Assembly (NCBI RefSeq): GCF_002901445.1 | Contig: NZ_PPPD01000001.1 | Coordinates: 1,401,501 to 1,465,500 of the forward strand | Direction: 5' to 3' | Source: Deinococcus koreensis | GTDB lineage: Bacteria; Deinococcota; Deinococci; Deinococcales; Deinococcaceae | DNA: 64,000 bases | Part shown: positions 10,735 through 20,058 of the stretch, one piece after another | Position numbering within the stretch: the stretch's first letter is position 1 | Layout: each line of letters begins with the position of its first letter | Notes under the pieces: generated by a model | Database searches by the model: none | What the model was told of the DNA's origin: nothing | What the model saw: the letters and a program-made list of their open reading frames with translations, nothing else | Position numbers and translations under genes: made by a program

Positions 10735-11460
10735 ATGACTGACTCGACCCCCCTTCACCGCCTGCAACGTGTTCAGGAACTCGACCTGAGCCTCGACCGC
10801 CTGCGCGATGAGGAACTGAACATCCCCGATGACCTGAAGACTGTGCGCGCCGAGCAGGAGCGCCTGAACAACGATCTGGAGGACACCGAGATCACCCTGG
10901 AGGACGTCGACCGGCGGGTTCGCGCCCAGGAGCAGGATCTGGCCGGCACCCGCGAGCAGATCGCCCGGGCCAAGGAAGAGCAGGACAAGAACGCCTTCGA
11001 TGCCCGCGCCCAGTCACAGTTCGGCAGCCGTATCCAGCAGCTCGGCGAGCGCGCCGACGAGATGGAAGAAGACCTCCAGCCCATGCGCGAGCGGCAGCGC
11101 GAGCTGAACGAGCGGGCCGCCAGCCTGCGCGCCCAGATGCGCGCCCTGCGCCCCGGCCTGTCCGAACTCGAAGACCGCGACGAGGGCCGCGTTCAGGACT
11201 TGCGCCAGCAGGGCGAGGCCGACCGCCAGGAGCGCGCCCGGCTGGCCGCCGATCTCGACACCCGCACCATCCGCGAATACGACATGATCCGCAAGGCGAA
11301 AAAGGGCCTGGGCGTGGTGGAGATCAAGGGCGGGCGCTGCTCGGGCTGCAACGTGGTGCTGCCGGTCAGCGTGCAGCAGAAGGCCGCGATGGGCAAGCTG
11401 CCCCCCGTGAAGTGCCCCTCGTGCGGCCGCTTCCTGATCCGCCTCGATCTGCAGGACTGA
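10735..11460 (+). CDS. coiled-coil protein with C-terminal C4 zinc ribbon (DUF164-like)
   Basis: A 241-aa cytoplasmic protein. Residues from about 10 to 170 form a long charged coiled coil, followed by a zinc ribbon with CSGCNV and CPSCGR as the metal-binding pairs. Proteins of this layout are widespread in bacteria and sit near ribosome or RNA-metabolism genes; the function is not established. TAGACT ends 7 nt before the ATG, and GGAAGG also lies just upstream, so leadered or leaderless initiation are both possible. It is followed by a strong hairpin at 11516. Confidence 0.85.
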   Translation: MTDSTPLHRLQRVQELDLSLDRLRDEELNIPDDLKTVRAEQERLNNDLEDTEITLEDVDRRVRAQEQDLAGTREQIARAKEEQDKNAFDARAQSQFGSRIQQLGERADEMEEDLQPMRERQRELNERAASLRAQMRALRPGLSELEDRDEGRVQDLRQQGEADRQERARLAADLDTRTIREYDMIRKAKKGLGVVEIKGGRCSGCNVVLPVSVQQKAAMGKLPPVKCPSCGRFLIRLDLQD

Positions 11461-11515
11461 GCTGAAATCAGGACTGAGCCGAAATATTGAGCCGGTGTGA
11501 GACCAGTACGCAAAA

Positions 11516-11546
11516 AGCGCCGTCTGACCATTGTTCAGACGGCGCT
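11516..11546. terminator. 12-bp stem intrinsic terminator, probably bidirectional
   Basis: AGCGCCGTCTGA and TCAGACGGCGCT form a perfect 12-bp stem with a CCATTGT loop. Five A residues on the left give a T tract for minus-strand transcripts; the plus-strand side is less T-rich. It ends the zinc-ribbon gene and can stop readthrough from the asparaginase gene. Confidence 0.75.
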
Positions 11547-11715
11547 CGCGTTGGTTGATCTGGGGCAAGGGTTGACAAGTACCTGAGTGTGCGATCCCTC
11601 GTCTAGAACCATTGGGAAGATCCTCCGCTCCATTTAGGATGACAAGGTTGGAGAGGAAGGCTCTGCAATTCGCCCACTTGCGAGCAGGCGATTGGGATGA
11701 CCGGAAAAGCCGGGG

Positions 11716-11739
11716 CGGCCCGATGGAGTTCTCGGGCCG
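11716..11739 (-). terminator. hairpin downstream of asparaginase gene
   Basis: Perfect 8-bp stem CGGCCCGA/TCGGGCCG, about 20 nt after the asparaginase stop. On the minus strand it is followed by a G/C stretch and then TTTT. The remaining interval back to 11547 is less GC-rich than its surroundings, and I see nothing recognisable in it. Confidence 0.45.
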
Positions 11740-11758
11740 ACAGTCCTACTCCAGGTCT

Positions 11759-12724
<966 letters not shown>

Positions 12725-12757
12725 GGGGACGCAGGCATCCGGGAGACGGGGGCCGCG

Positions 12758-13691
<934 letters not shown>

Positions 13692-13696
13692 CGCGC

Positions 13697-13702
13697 ATTA
13701 TA
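13697..13702 (-). promoter_or_regulatory. hemC -10 box
   Basis: Minus-strand TATAAT ends 9 nt upstream of the hemC ATG. No convincing -35 at 16-18 nt was found. The rest of the gap up to 13922 holds no gene that I can recognise. Confidence 0.55.
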
Positions 13703-13922
13703 CGGAACGCCGGTCAGGACACACCTCCACCCTGCGTTGCCCCCCTCCACATAAACCGGTGGTGCGAACAGGGTCAAGCGGCTTTCATGCCCAGATCCGG
13801 CGGCCAGCAGGGAGGCGGCCGCGAATTCTTATGTCTCTTCGTGGGAATCCGTCCGGAGAATCGTCGGGCTGAGCACCGCGAGAGAACCGCCCCAGTAAGT
13901 GAGGGCAGGCCGGGGGCGGGCG

Positions 13923-14276
13923 TCAGCGGCGCAGCTTGCGCGCGGCCTCGTCGGGGGTGATCTCGCCTCGCTCCAGGCTGCTCAGCACCTCGGCCTGCGG
14001 GTCGGCCAGTTCGGGCTCGTAGCCGATGGCGCGCAGCAGCGTGTCGAAGCGGGCGCGCACGGTGGGATAGCTGACGCCCAGCACGCGCTCGACCTCCTTG
14101 AGGTTGCCGCGTACCCGGATGTACAGCCGCAGGAACTCCAGGTTCTCGGGGCTCAGCACAGCGAATTCGTTGAGTTCGAAGGTGCCGCGCACGGTCACGC
14201 CGCTGGTCGGGAAGCGCAGTTCCGTGACCAGCGGCGACTCGGTTTCGTCGGGGAAGGGCAGGGGCAGGGGGCGCAT
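13923..14276 (-). CDS. DUF2089-type putative regulator
   Basis: A 117-aa protein. The centre (FELNEFAVLSPENLEFLRLY then GNLKEVERVLGVSYPTVRAR) is a helix-turn-helix-like region typical of DUF2089, so DNA binding is likely; the zinc ribbon found in some members is absent. The C-terminus EVLSSLERGEITPDEAARKL repeats a motif that also opens the proteins at 14365-15021 and 15579-16472. It is the last gene of that minus-strand group. The ATG at 14276 is used because TAAAGT ends 7 nt upstream; a GTG at 14285 is the alternative. That box suggests its own leaderless promoter in addition to operon transcription. Confidence 0.75.
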   Translation of the reverse strand: MRPLPLPFPDETESPLVTELRFPTSGVTVRGTFELNEFAVLSPENLEFLRLYIRVRGNLKEVERVLGVSYPTVRARFDTLLRAIGYEPELADPQAEVLSSLERGEITPDEAARKLRR

Positions 14277-14364
14277 AGGGCTCACTTTAGGCAGAAGGCT
14301 GAAGGGCCAGGGCAGAGGGCTAGAACGGTTCCGGTCCCCTGCCCCCCGCCTCCAGCGGTCGGCC

Positions 14365-15021
14365 TCACTTCAGGGAGATATGGACTTCGTTGCCGTGCTG
14401 ATCCTCGGCGTCGATCAGGGGGCCGGGGGGCGGATCGGCCTCGATCAGCAGCTGCAGGGTCTCCACGCTGAACCCGGCCTCTTCCAGCGCGGCCAGGCCG
14501 TGCGGGGGGATCAGCCGGTGCAGGTGCGGGGCCAGGCTGACCGGGATGTTGGCGGTGTATTCGTCACCGTGCTGGGATTCCACCTGAATCCGCAGGACGC
14601 GGCTGGAGGTGGGGCGACCGCCGCTGTAGCGGGGCGCGGAGCCCTGGGCGGCGCGCTCGACCTGTTCCGTGATGCTGTCGACCATGGTTTCGATTCCTCC
14701 AGTCAGGCGGTCGACCAGACCGTCTACAGGGCCCCGGCGGCCCCGGCGGCCGTCCCAGGTGAAGCCTTCGCCGAAGCGGGGGGCTCCGGGGGGCGGCGGG
14801 GGGGGCGGCACGCTGTCGCGGATGCCGCGCAGCAGGAGCAGATGTTCGGCGACCTGGGCGGTGTCCAGCTCGTCACGGGCGAGCAGCGAGGCGACCAGTT
14901 CGCGGTCGCTGTCGGTCAGCGCCAGTTTGGGGCTCAGGGCGGCCATCAGGGGGGCGGCGTCGTCCAGGGTCAGTTTCCCGGCGCGCACCAGATCGAGGAT
15001 ACGTTTGACTTTCTCTCTCAT
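14365..15021 (-). CDS. hypothetical protein with N-terminal YvlB/SHOCT-like motif
   Basis: A 218-aa protein of unknown function. It opens with MREKVKRILDLVRAGKLT followed by LDDAAPLMAAL, a helical motif found at the N-terminus of YvlB/DUF4097 proteins and repeated in its two operon partners. A second helical block and a proline run (seven Pro) lead to a middle region predicted to be amphipathic, and the last 80 residues are beta-rich (VLRIQVESQHGDEYTANIPV). There is no signal peptide or clear membrane segment. Its position between the repeat protein and the DUF2089 regulator suggests it is part of the same envelope-response module. Confidence 0.65.
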   Translation of the reverse strand: MREKVKRILDLVRAGKLTLDDAAPLMAALSPKLALTDSDRELVASLLARDELDTAQVAEHLLLLRGIRDSVPPPPPPPGAPRFGEGFTWDGRRGRRGPVDGLVDRLTGGIETMVDSITEQVERAAQGSAPRYSGGRPTSSRVLRIQVESQHGDEYTANIPVSLAPHLHRLIPPHGLAALEEAGFSVETLQLLIEADPPPGPLIDAEDQHGNEVHISLK

Positions 15022-15100
15022 GGCAGGTCTCGCATTGCGGGTCTCGCAGGGCCGCGCCCGCAGCCGGTCTCACGTCTCACGGCCATGTTCACGGCCAGTC

Positions 15101-15409
15101 TCACGGAAGGTCGCTCTGGGCCCGCTGACCCCGCAGGTGGGTGGGGGCGGCTCCGCTGAGCAGGAAGGGATGGCTGCCGATGCTCACGACCTCCGGCAGC
15201 GCGCCGCTGCTGAACCGCAGGAAGCGCGCATACCGCTGCTCAGGCGTCAGCCGGGGCCACAGCCACTGGCGCAGGCGCTGCCAGAGGGTCGGTGGGCGGG
15301 CAGGGGTGGCCGGAGCCGCCAGAGGCACCGGCAGGCGAAGGGTGGACGGTGGCCGCGCGGCCCGGCGGACGACCCGGTGGCCGACCCGGCGGGGTGAAGT
15401 GACGTTCAT
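15101..15409 (-). CDS. small basic hypothetical protein
   Basis: A 102-aa Arg/Pro-rich protein with no recognised family; a short aromatic stretch (LWQRLRQWLWPRL) could bind a membrane surface. I chose the ATG at 15409 because AGGAGG lies 7 nt upstream (15422-15417). A longer form starting at 15478 (125 aa) is also plausible, since that ATG overlaps the stop of the small ORF before it (ATGA). It belongs to the 16472-13923 operon. Confidence 0.5.
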   Translation of the reverse strand: MNVTSPRRVGHRVVRRAARPPSTLRLPVPLAAPATPARPPTLWQRLRQWLWPRLTPEQRYARFLRFSSGALPEVVSIGSHPFLLSGAAPTHLRGQRAQSDLP

Positions 15410-15474
15410 CATGGTTCCTCCTGGGAAAGCGGCGGGTGAGACCACGGGGAAGATGCGGACACGGGCCGGCGGAG

Positions 15475-15582
15475 TCATCCTGGCCGGACGCCCGGAGCGG
15501 GGCGCGCTGGAGCCTGGGGCGGCGGGGGGGCCGTCCTCATGCCCGCCCGCAGGCCCCCGCCGACGCTGATCAGCACGGTCAC
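15475..15582 (-). CDS. possible 35-aa coupled small ORF
   Basis: A GTG at 15582 overlaps the stop of the repeat-protein gene (GTGA), and its own TGA overlaps an ATG at 15478 (ATGA), forming a chain of 4-nt overlaps. The peptide starts MTVLISVGGGLRAGMRT and ends in a Pro/Ala-rich tail. Nothing is known of such a peptide; it may only serve to carry ribosomes to the next gene, or be chance. Confidence 0.3.
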   Translation of the reverse strand: MTVLISVGGGLRAGMRTAPPPPQAPARPAPGVRPG

Positions 15583-16472
15583 GCGCTCACCAGCTTGACC
15601 TGACCGGCGGCGACCCGGCAGGACAGGGCGGCCTCGCCGCTGCCCAGCTGACCGCTGTGGTGGGTGGTCACGAAGGAGCCGTGCTTGCGGGTCGGGAAGT
15701 CGGCCCGGAAGGCGCCCACGGTGACGTCGGCCTCCACGCGCACGGAGGAGCCCGGCCACAGGTGCAGGGTGGCGTTCCCGGCGTTGACCTCCAGGCGGTG
15801 GTCGCCCCCCGAGAGCAGGCCCGCCCACTTGAGGTTGCCGCCGTTCACGCTGGCGTTCAGGGTGTGGGCGCCGCTCAGGGTGAGGTTGCCGCCGTTCACG
15901 CTCAGCAGGGTGGGGCCGCCCATCTCGGTGCCGGTCAGGTTGCCGCCGTTCACGTCGGCTTTCAGGCTGGCGGCGCGGCCCATGTGGATATTCCCGCCGT
16001 TGACGTCGGCCAGCATCTCCCCGCCGATGTCCGGGAGGTTCAGGTTGCCGCCATTGACCTCGGCGTTCACGTGGCGCGGCGGGAAGGGCACGGTCAGGAT
16101 GGCCCGCACGGTGTTCCAGCCGCCGTGGTGGTCACCCGGACGGCGGGCCACCCGCCAGCCCCGCGGCGTGGCCTCCAGCAGCAGTTTGCCGTCCTCGTTC
16201 GCGTGCAGCTCGGGCCGGCTGAAGTGGCCGTCCACCACGACCTGCAGGGTGTAGCCGCTGACCTCCAGTTTCAGATCCGGCGGGATGTCGGTGTCGTCCA
16301 GCTGGGCCGGGTCGCTGCCGGACTGGACGGGGCGCAGGTGCACGCCACTCCCCTCCTCGGCGCCGTCCTGGCCGTCCAGCAGGCCCTGGGCCTCCTCGGC
16401 GGTGAGTTTGCCATCGGCCACCAGACGTTGCACCTGGGCACGGAATTCCTCGGGTTGACTGTTCTCACTCAT
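15579..16472 (-). CDS. DUF4097/YvlB-like protein with VNGGN repeats
   Basis: A 297-aa protein. Residues about 8-35 form the YvlB/SHOCT-like helical motif (VQRLVADGKLTAEEAQGLLD). After a linker, the second half contains six copies of a beta-strand repeat centred on VNGGN (for example AEVNGGNLNL, ADVNGGNIHM, LSVNGGNLTL), the last decayed to VNAGN, consistent with a right-handed beta-helix. No signal peptide is visible. Relatives in Firmicutes belong to cell-envelope stress operons, which suggests the role here. The ATG at 16472 has AGGAGG 5 nt upstream; the longer start at 16499 lacks support. It is first in the operon, behind a palindrome that overlaps a TTGACA box. Confidence 0.72.
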   Translation of the reverse strand: MSENSQPEEFRAQVQRLVADGKLTAEEAQGLLDGQDGAEEGSGVHLRPVQSGSDPAQLDDTDIPPDLKLEVSGYTLQVVVDGHFSRPELHANEDGKLLLEATPRGWRVARRPGDHHGGWNTVRAILTVPFPPRHVNAEVNGGNLNLPDIGGEMLADVNGGNIHMGRAASLKADVNGGNLTGTEMGGPTLLSVNGGNLTLSGAHTLNASVNGGNLKWAGLLSGGDHRLEVNAGNATLHLWPGSSVRVEADVTVGAFRADFPTRKHGSFVTTHHSGQLGSGEAALSCRVAAGQVKLVSA

Positions 16473-16512
16473 GCTCGCCTCCTGCATCAATAGAAACACC
16501 GATCTACTATTC

Positions 16513-16529
16513 TGTCAAGTTGAACTTGA
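16513..16529 (-). promoter_or_regulatory. palindromic operator over the -35 of the DUF4097 operon
   Basis: TCAAGTT-G-AACTTGA (16515-16529) is a perfect 15-bp palindrome about 40 bp upstream of the operon's first ATG. On the minus strand its edge forms TTGACA (16518-16513), a consensus -35. The matching -10 is unclear (TTCTAT at 17 nt is the best). A MarR- or PadR-like dimer could bind such a site. Confidence 0.5.
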
Positions 16530-16664
16530 TACAGAGACGGCGGGCATGGGATTTATGCCGCACTGGACGCACCTCCAGGGAACAGATCATCGAATCTTCA
16601 TGTGAGGTGAAAAGCCAGGATTGCTATTCAGTGAAGTTCAGTCAGACCCCCTATGCTCTGGGCC

Positions 16665-18053
16665 ATGACCTCTCCCGCCCCCGAGCTGACGCCCGCCCAG
16701 CGCACCGAGATCGAACTGCTGGCGCGCGGCAAACAGGAAAAGAGCCGTGCCATGCGTGAGCTGGGCCTGAGCGAGACGCCCGAGGCCGCGCACGCGCTGC
16801 TGCTGCGCTCCGGGCTGTGGCCCGAGTCCCGCACCCCCTACGCCGACCGGCTGCACGCCACCACCCAGCCGCTGGAGCTGCCCGTGCCGGAATTTCCGGC
16901 GGAGGCCCGCCTCGACCTGACCCACCTGGACGCCTTCGCCATCGACGACGAGGGCAACCGCGATCCGGACGACGCGGTGGGCATCGAGGCGCTGGGCGGC
17001 GGCCTGACCCGGCTGTGGGTGCACGTGGCCGACGTGGCCGCGCTGGTGCCGGCGGGCAGCGACCTCGACACGGCGGCCCGCTCGCGCGGCGCGACCCTCT
17101 ACCTGCCGGATCAGACGGTGGGGATGCTGCCCGACGCGCTGGTAGAAAGGGCGGGCCTGGGCCTGCACGAGACCAGCCCGGCGCTGTCGGTCAGCCTCGA
17201 TCTGGACGAGAGCGGCAACGCTGACGCGGTGGATGTCCAGCTGACCCGCGTGCGCGTGACCCGCCTGAGCTACACGCAGGCGCAGGCCCGCCTGGACGCC
17301 GCCGAGAAGCCCTTCGTGTCGCTGCTGCGCCTGGCCCGCGCCAGCCGGCTGCTGCGCGAATCGGAGGGCGCGCTGTCCATCGACCTGCCGGAAGTGCGCA
17401 TCAAGGCCGACGAACACACGGTCACGATCACCCCGATGCCCAAGCCCGAGATGCGCTTCGTGGTGCAGGAGTGCATGACCCTGGCCGGCTGGGGCGCCGC
17501 CATCTTCGCCGACGACAACCACGTGCCCCTGCCCTTCGCCACCCAGGACTACCCCACCCGCGAGGTGCGCGGCGAGGGCCTGAGTTCGCAGTGGGCGCGG
17601 CGCAAGACGCTGGCGCGCACCCGCTTCCAGCCGGCGCCGGGGCCGCACCACGGCATGGGGCTCGATCTGTACGTCCAGGTCACCAGCCCCATGCGGCGCT
17701 ACCTGGATCTGGTGGTGCACCAGCAGCTGCGCTCTTTCCTGAGCGGCGGGGAGCCCATGCCGGGCCAGCTGATGGCCTCGCACATCGCGCAGTCGGGCCT
17801 CAACGCCGACGCCACCCGCCAGGCCGAGCGCCTGAGCCGCCGGCACCACACCCTGCGCCTGATCGCCGCGCAGCCGGAACGCGAGTGGGAGGGCGTGGTG
17901 GTCGACAAGCGCGGCCCCCAGGCGACCCTGCTGATCCCGGAGCTGGCCTTCGATCTGCCGCTCAGCACCCCGGCGCCGCTGGGCAGCGTCCTGAAGGTGC
18001 GCCTGAGCGACGTGAACCTGCCGGCCCTGAGCGCGCGGGCGCGTCCTCTCTGA
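16665..18053 (+). CDS. RNB-domain 3'-5' exoribonuclease (RNase II family, short Deinococcus type)
   Basis: A processive 3'-5' exonuclease acting on single-stranded RNA. The RNB catalytic motif AIDDEGNRDPDDAVGI is near residue 90, and QVTSPMRRYLDLVVHQQL and the SHIAQSGLN region lie near the C-terminal end, followed by a short S1-like domain. At 462 aa it is shorter than enterobacterial RNase II/R and lacks two N-terminal cold-shock domains; a small helical (winged-helix-like) N-terminus takes their place, as known for the D. radiodurans enzyme. The ATG at 16665 follows TATGCT by 7 nt. Confidence 0.92.
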   Translation: MTSPAPELTPAQRTEIELLARGKQEKSRAMRELGLSETPEAAHALLLRSGLWPESRTPYADRLHATTQPLELPVPEFPAEARLDLTHLDAFAIDDEGNRDPDDAVGIEALGGGLTRLWVHVADVAALVPAGSDLDTAARSRGATLYLPDQTVGMLPDALVERAGLGLHETSPALSVSLDLDESGNADAVDVQLTRVRVTRLSYTQAQARLDAAEKPFVSLLRLARASRLLRESEGALSIDLPEVRIKADEHTVTITPMPKPEMRFVVQECMTLAGWGAAIFADDNHVPLPFATQDYPTREVRGEGLSSQWARRKTLARTRFQPAPGPHHGMGLDLYVQVTSPMRRYLDLVVHQQLRSFLSGGEPMPGQLMASHIAQSGLNADATRQAERLSRRHHTLRLIAAQPEREWEGVVVDKRGPQATLLIPELAFDLPLSTPAPLGSVLKVRLSDVNLPALSARARPL

Positions 18054-18173
18054 GGATCCGTTCAGAATCGACCCACGGCATTCCGCCCAGAGACGAAAAA
18101 GTGTGTATTGACCGCTACCAAAGCTGCTTCATCTTTCATTCAGGTGGGCCACCGTCTGCTTAAACTGCCTGTC

Positions 18174-18443
18174 ATGAAGTCCGTGAGCACCGCCCCGCGC
18201 GACATCGTGTCCCTCCGCATGAGCCATTGCCGAGCCGAACATGCCGCACAGGCGGCGCAGTACCACCTCGCGGTGATGCACTACCGCGAGTGTCTGGAAG
18301 CCGCCGAACGCCGCGAGGACTGCCGCGCCACGGAGTTTTTCGCCCTCAAGCTGGCCGAGTGCTACGCCGCGATGGGGCTGGGCGAGAAGGCCTCGCAGTT
18401 CCACGCGCTGGCCGGCTCCGAAGACGCCCCGCTGCTGGGCTGA
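18174..18443 (+). CDS. small TPR-like helical protein
   Basis: An 89-aa soluble protein with no family I recognise. Two helical hairpins (HCRAEHAAQAAQYHLAVMHY and REDCRATEFFALKLAECYAA) resemble tetratricopeptide repeats, suggesting a protein-protein adaptor. The ATG at 18174 lies 7 nt after TAAACT, so a leaderless mRNA is likely; an upstream in-frame ATG at 18108 would span this promoter. A GC hairpin (GAGCCGC/GCGGCTC, 18468-18488) follows. Confidence 0.65.
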   Translation: MKSVSTAPRDIVSLRMSHCRAEHAAQAAQYHLAVMHYRECLEAAERREDCRATEFFALKLAECYAAMGLGEKASQFHALAGSEDAPLLG

Positions 18444-18531
18444 GCCGCCCGCCTGCTGATCCGGGCTGAGCCGCTGGATCGGCGGCTCCCCGGATCAGCT
18501 CCTGTTCAGCCCGCTCACGCACACTGGCCCC

Positions 18532-18873
18532 ATGATCCGACTGCTGGCCCTCCTCACGCTCCTGGGCGTGTCGTTCGCTTCGGCCGGGGCCGTGACCCTG
18601 GCCCCCGGCCAGACGGGCCAGCTGGGAGACCGCACCGTGACGGTGCTCAGCGTCCGCGACAGCCGCTGCCCGATCAACGCTCGCTGCATTCGCGCAGGTG
18701 AACTCGCCGCGAGTGTGCTGGTGGGCCGGGGCCACGCGGCCCAGCTGCTCAAACTGCGTTTTCCAGAGGCGACCGGCAGCGGCTGGGCTGGCCTGCGGAT
18801 CGCCGCCGCGACCGAACTCGAAGCCGGCAAGCGCACACCGCTGCGGATCACGTTCAGCGACCAGCGGGACTGA
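18532..18873 (+). CDS. small secreted protein with CPxNxxCxxAGE motif
   Basis: A 113-aa protein starting with a signal peptide (MIRLLALLTLLGVSFASAGA). The mature part has the motif DSRCPINARCIRAGE, whose two cysteines could form a disulfide. The DSRCP..C.WAG pattern occurs in small exported proteins of many bacteria, but their function is unknown to me. The start is plausible by the signal peptide; no strong promoter or ribosome site is visible. Confidence 0.65.
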   Translation: MIRLLALLTLLGVSFASAGAVTLAPGQTGQLGDRTVTVLSVRDSRCPINARCIRAGELAASVLVGRGHAAQLLKLRFPEATGSGWAGLRIAAATELEAGKRTPLRITFSDQRD

Positions 18874-18948
18874 GCCACCGGGGCTCGCCACCGCCCCGTG
18901 CGGGCGGCCTGACCTGCCGCGTACGGGCCGGGTGATTTAATACCTCCC

Positions 18949-20058
18949 ATGCGTCACCTCTCCCCCACCGATCCCACTCCCCGTGACCTGGGCTTCGCCA
19001 TGCCGCCCGAATGGGCGCCGCACGCGGCCACCTGGATGAGCTGGCCGGCCGACGACGACCTGTGGTTCGGTCACCTGGAGGACGTGCGCGCCGAGTTCGC
19101 CGAGCTGGTGAGGACGATCGCCCGCTTCGAGAGCGTGCAGCTGCTGGTGCGCGACGACGAGAGCGAACAGGACGCGAGGGAGCGCCTGGGCAGCGCCGAC
19201 GTGAAGTTCCACCGCGTCCCCCTGGACGACGTGTGGCTGCGGGACAACGGGCCGATCTTCGTCCGGAGGGAGGGAGGAGTGTCGAATGATGAGACACGGG
19301 CCACCTCATCCCTCGATCCTCAACCCCCATCACTGTCCTTCATCAACTGGCGCTTCAATGCCTGGGGCGGCAAGTTCGACTGGGAGAACGACGACCGCGT
19401 GCCCGAGTACGTGGCCGGCGCCCTGAACGCCGCACACTGGGACAGGCCCGAGGTGCTCGAAGGCGGCGGGCTGGAGGTCAACGGGGCGGGCGTGGGCCTC
19501 ACCACGCGGTCATGCTTCCTGACCGACACCCGCAATCCCGGGCTGGACGAGGCCGGCTACGCGGCGCTGCTGCGGGAGACCCTGGGCATCGAGAAACTCC
19601 TGTGGCTCGACGGTGGCCTGGAGAACGACCACACCGACGGCCACATCGACACCATCACCCGCTTCACCGACGAGCGCACCATCGTGACCTCCGTGGAACC
19701 CGACGAGGACGATCCCAACCACGAGGTCATGGCCCGCAACCTGATCGCGCTGCGGAACATGACCGACGCGCAGGGCCGCCCCTTCCGGATCGTGGAGCTG
19801 CCGCTGCCGGCGAACTATCTGGAGGGCGCCGAGGGCCGCCTGCCGCCCACCTACGCCAACTTCTACATCGGCAACGGTTTCGTGGCCGTGCCGCAGTACG
19901 GCGACCCCAACGACCGCCGGGCGCTGGAGATCCTGGCGCCGCTCTTCCCGGGCCGCGAGGTCATCGGCCTGAGCAGCCGCGCGATCATCCAGGGCGGCGG
20001 CTCGTTCCACTGCGTGACCCAGCAGCAGCCGGCGGGGACGGTGTGGAAGGGCGAATAG
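18949..20058 (+). CDS. aguA: agmatine deiminase
   Basis: Converts agmatine to N-carbamoylputrescine in polyamine synthesis. Family motifs are MPPEWAPHAATWMSWP at the start, DVWLRDNGP, FNAWGGKF, ENDHTDGHID and the catalytic Cys in GGGSFHCVTQQQP. At 369 aa it carries about 23 extra residues (about 108-130, encoded at 19270-19338) between IFVR and INWRFNAW. That insert uses codons rare elsewhere in the gene (TCA, AAT, ACA, CCA) and looks like a small inserted repeat. The next enzyme of the pathway, aguB, is at 33708. The GNAT gene starts inside the last 16 bases. Confidence 0.93.
   Translation: MRHLSPTDPTPRDLGFAMPPEWAPHAATWMSWPADDDLWFGHLEDVRAEFAELVRTIARFESVQLLVRDDESEQDARERLGSADVKFHRVPLDDVWLRDNGPIFVRREGGVSNDETRATSSLDPQPPSLSFINWRFNAWGGKFDWENDDRVPEYVAGALNAAHWDRPEVLEGGGLEVNGAGVGLTTRSCFLTDTRNPGLDEAGYAALLRETLGIEKLLWLDGGLENDHTDGHIDTITRFTDERTIVTSVEPDEDDPNHEVMARNLIALRNMTDAQGRPFRIVELPLPANYLEGAEGRLPPTYANFYIGNGFVAVPQYGDPNDRRALEILAPLFPGREVIGLSSRAIIQGGGSFHCVTQQQPAGTVWKGE

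Noticed and set aside
11547..11715. Possible small RNA after TTGACA at 11572
   Set aside because: No -10 box at 16-19 nt and no terminator in the right orientation.
15780..16060. Repeated GTTGCCGCCGTTCACG-like sequence
   Set aside because: Not a DNA repeat element: it is the codon-level trace of the VNGGN protein repeats.
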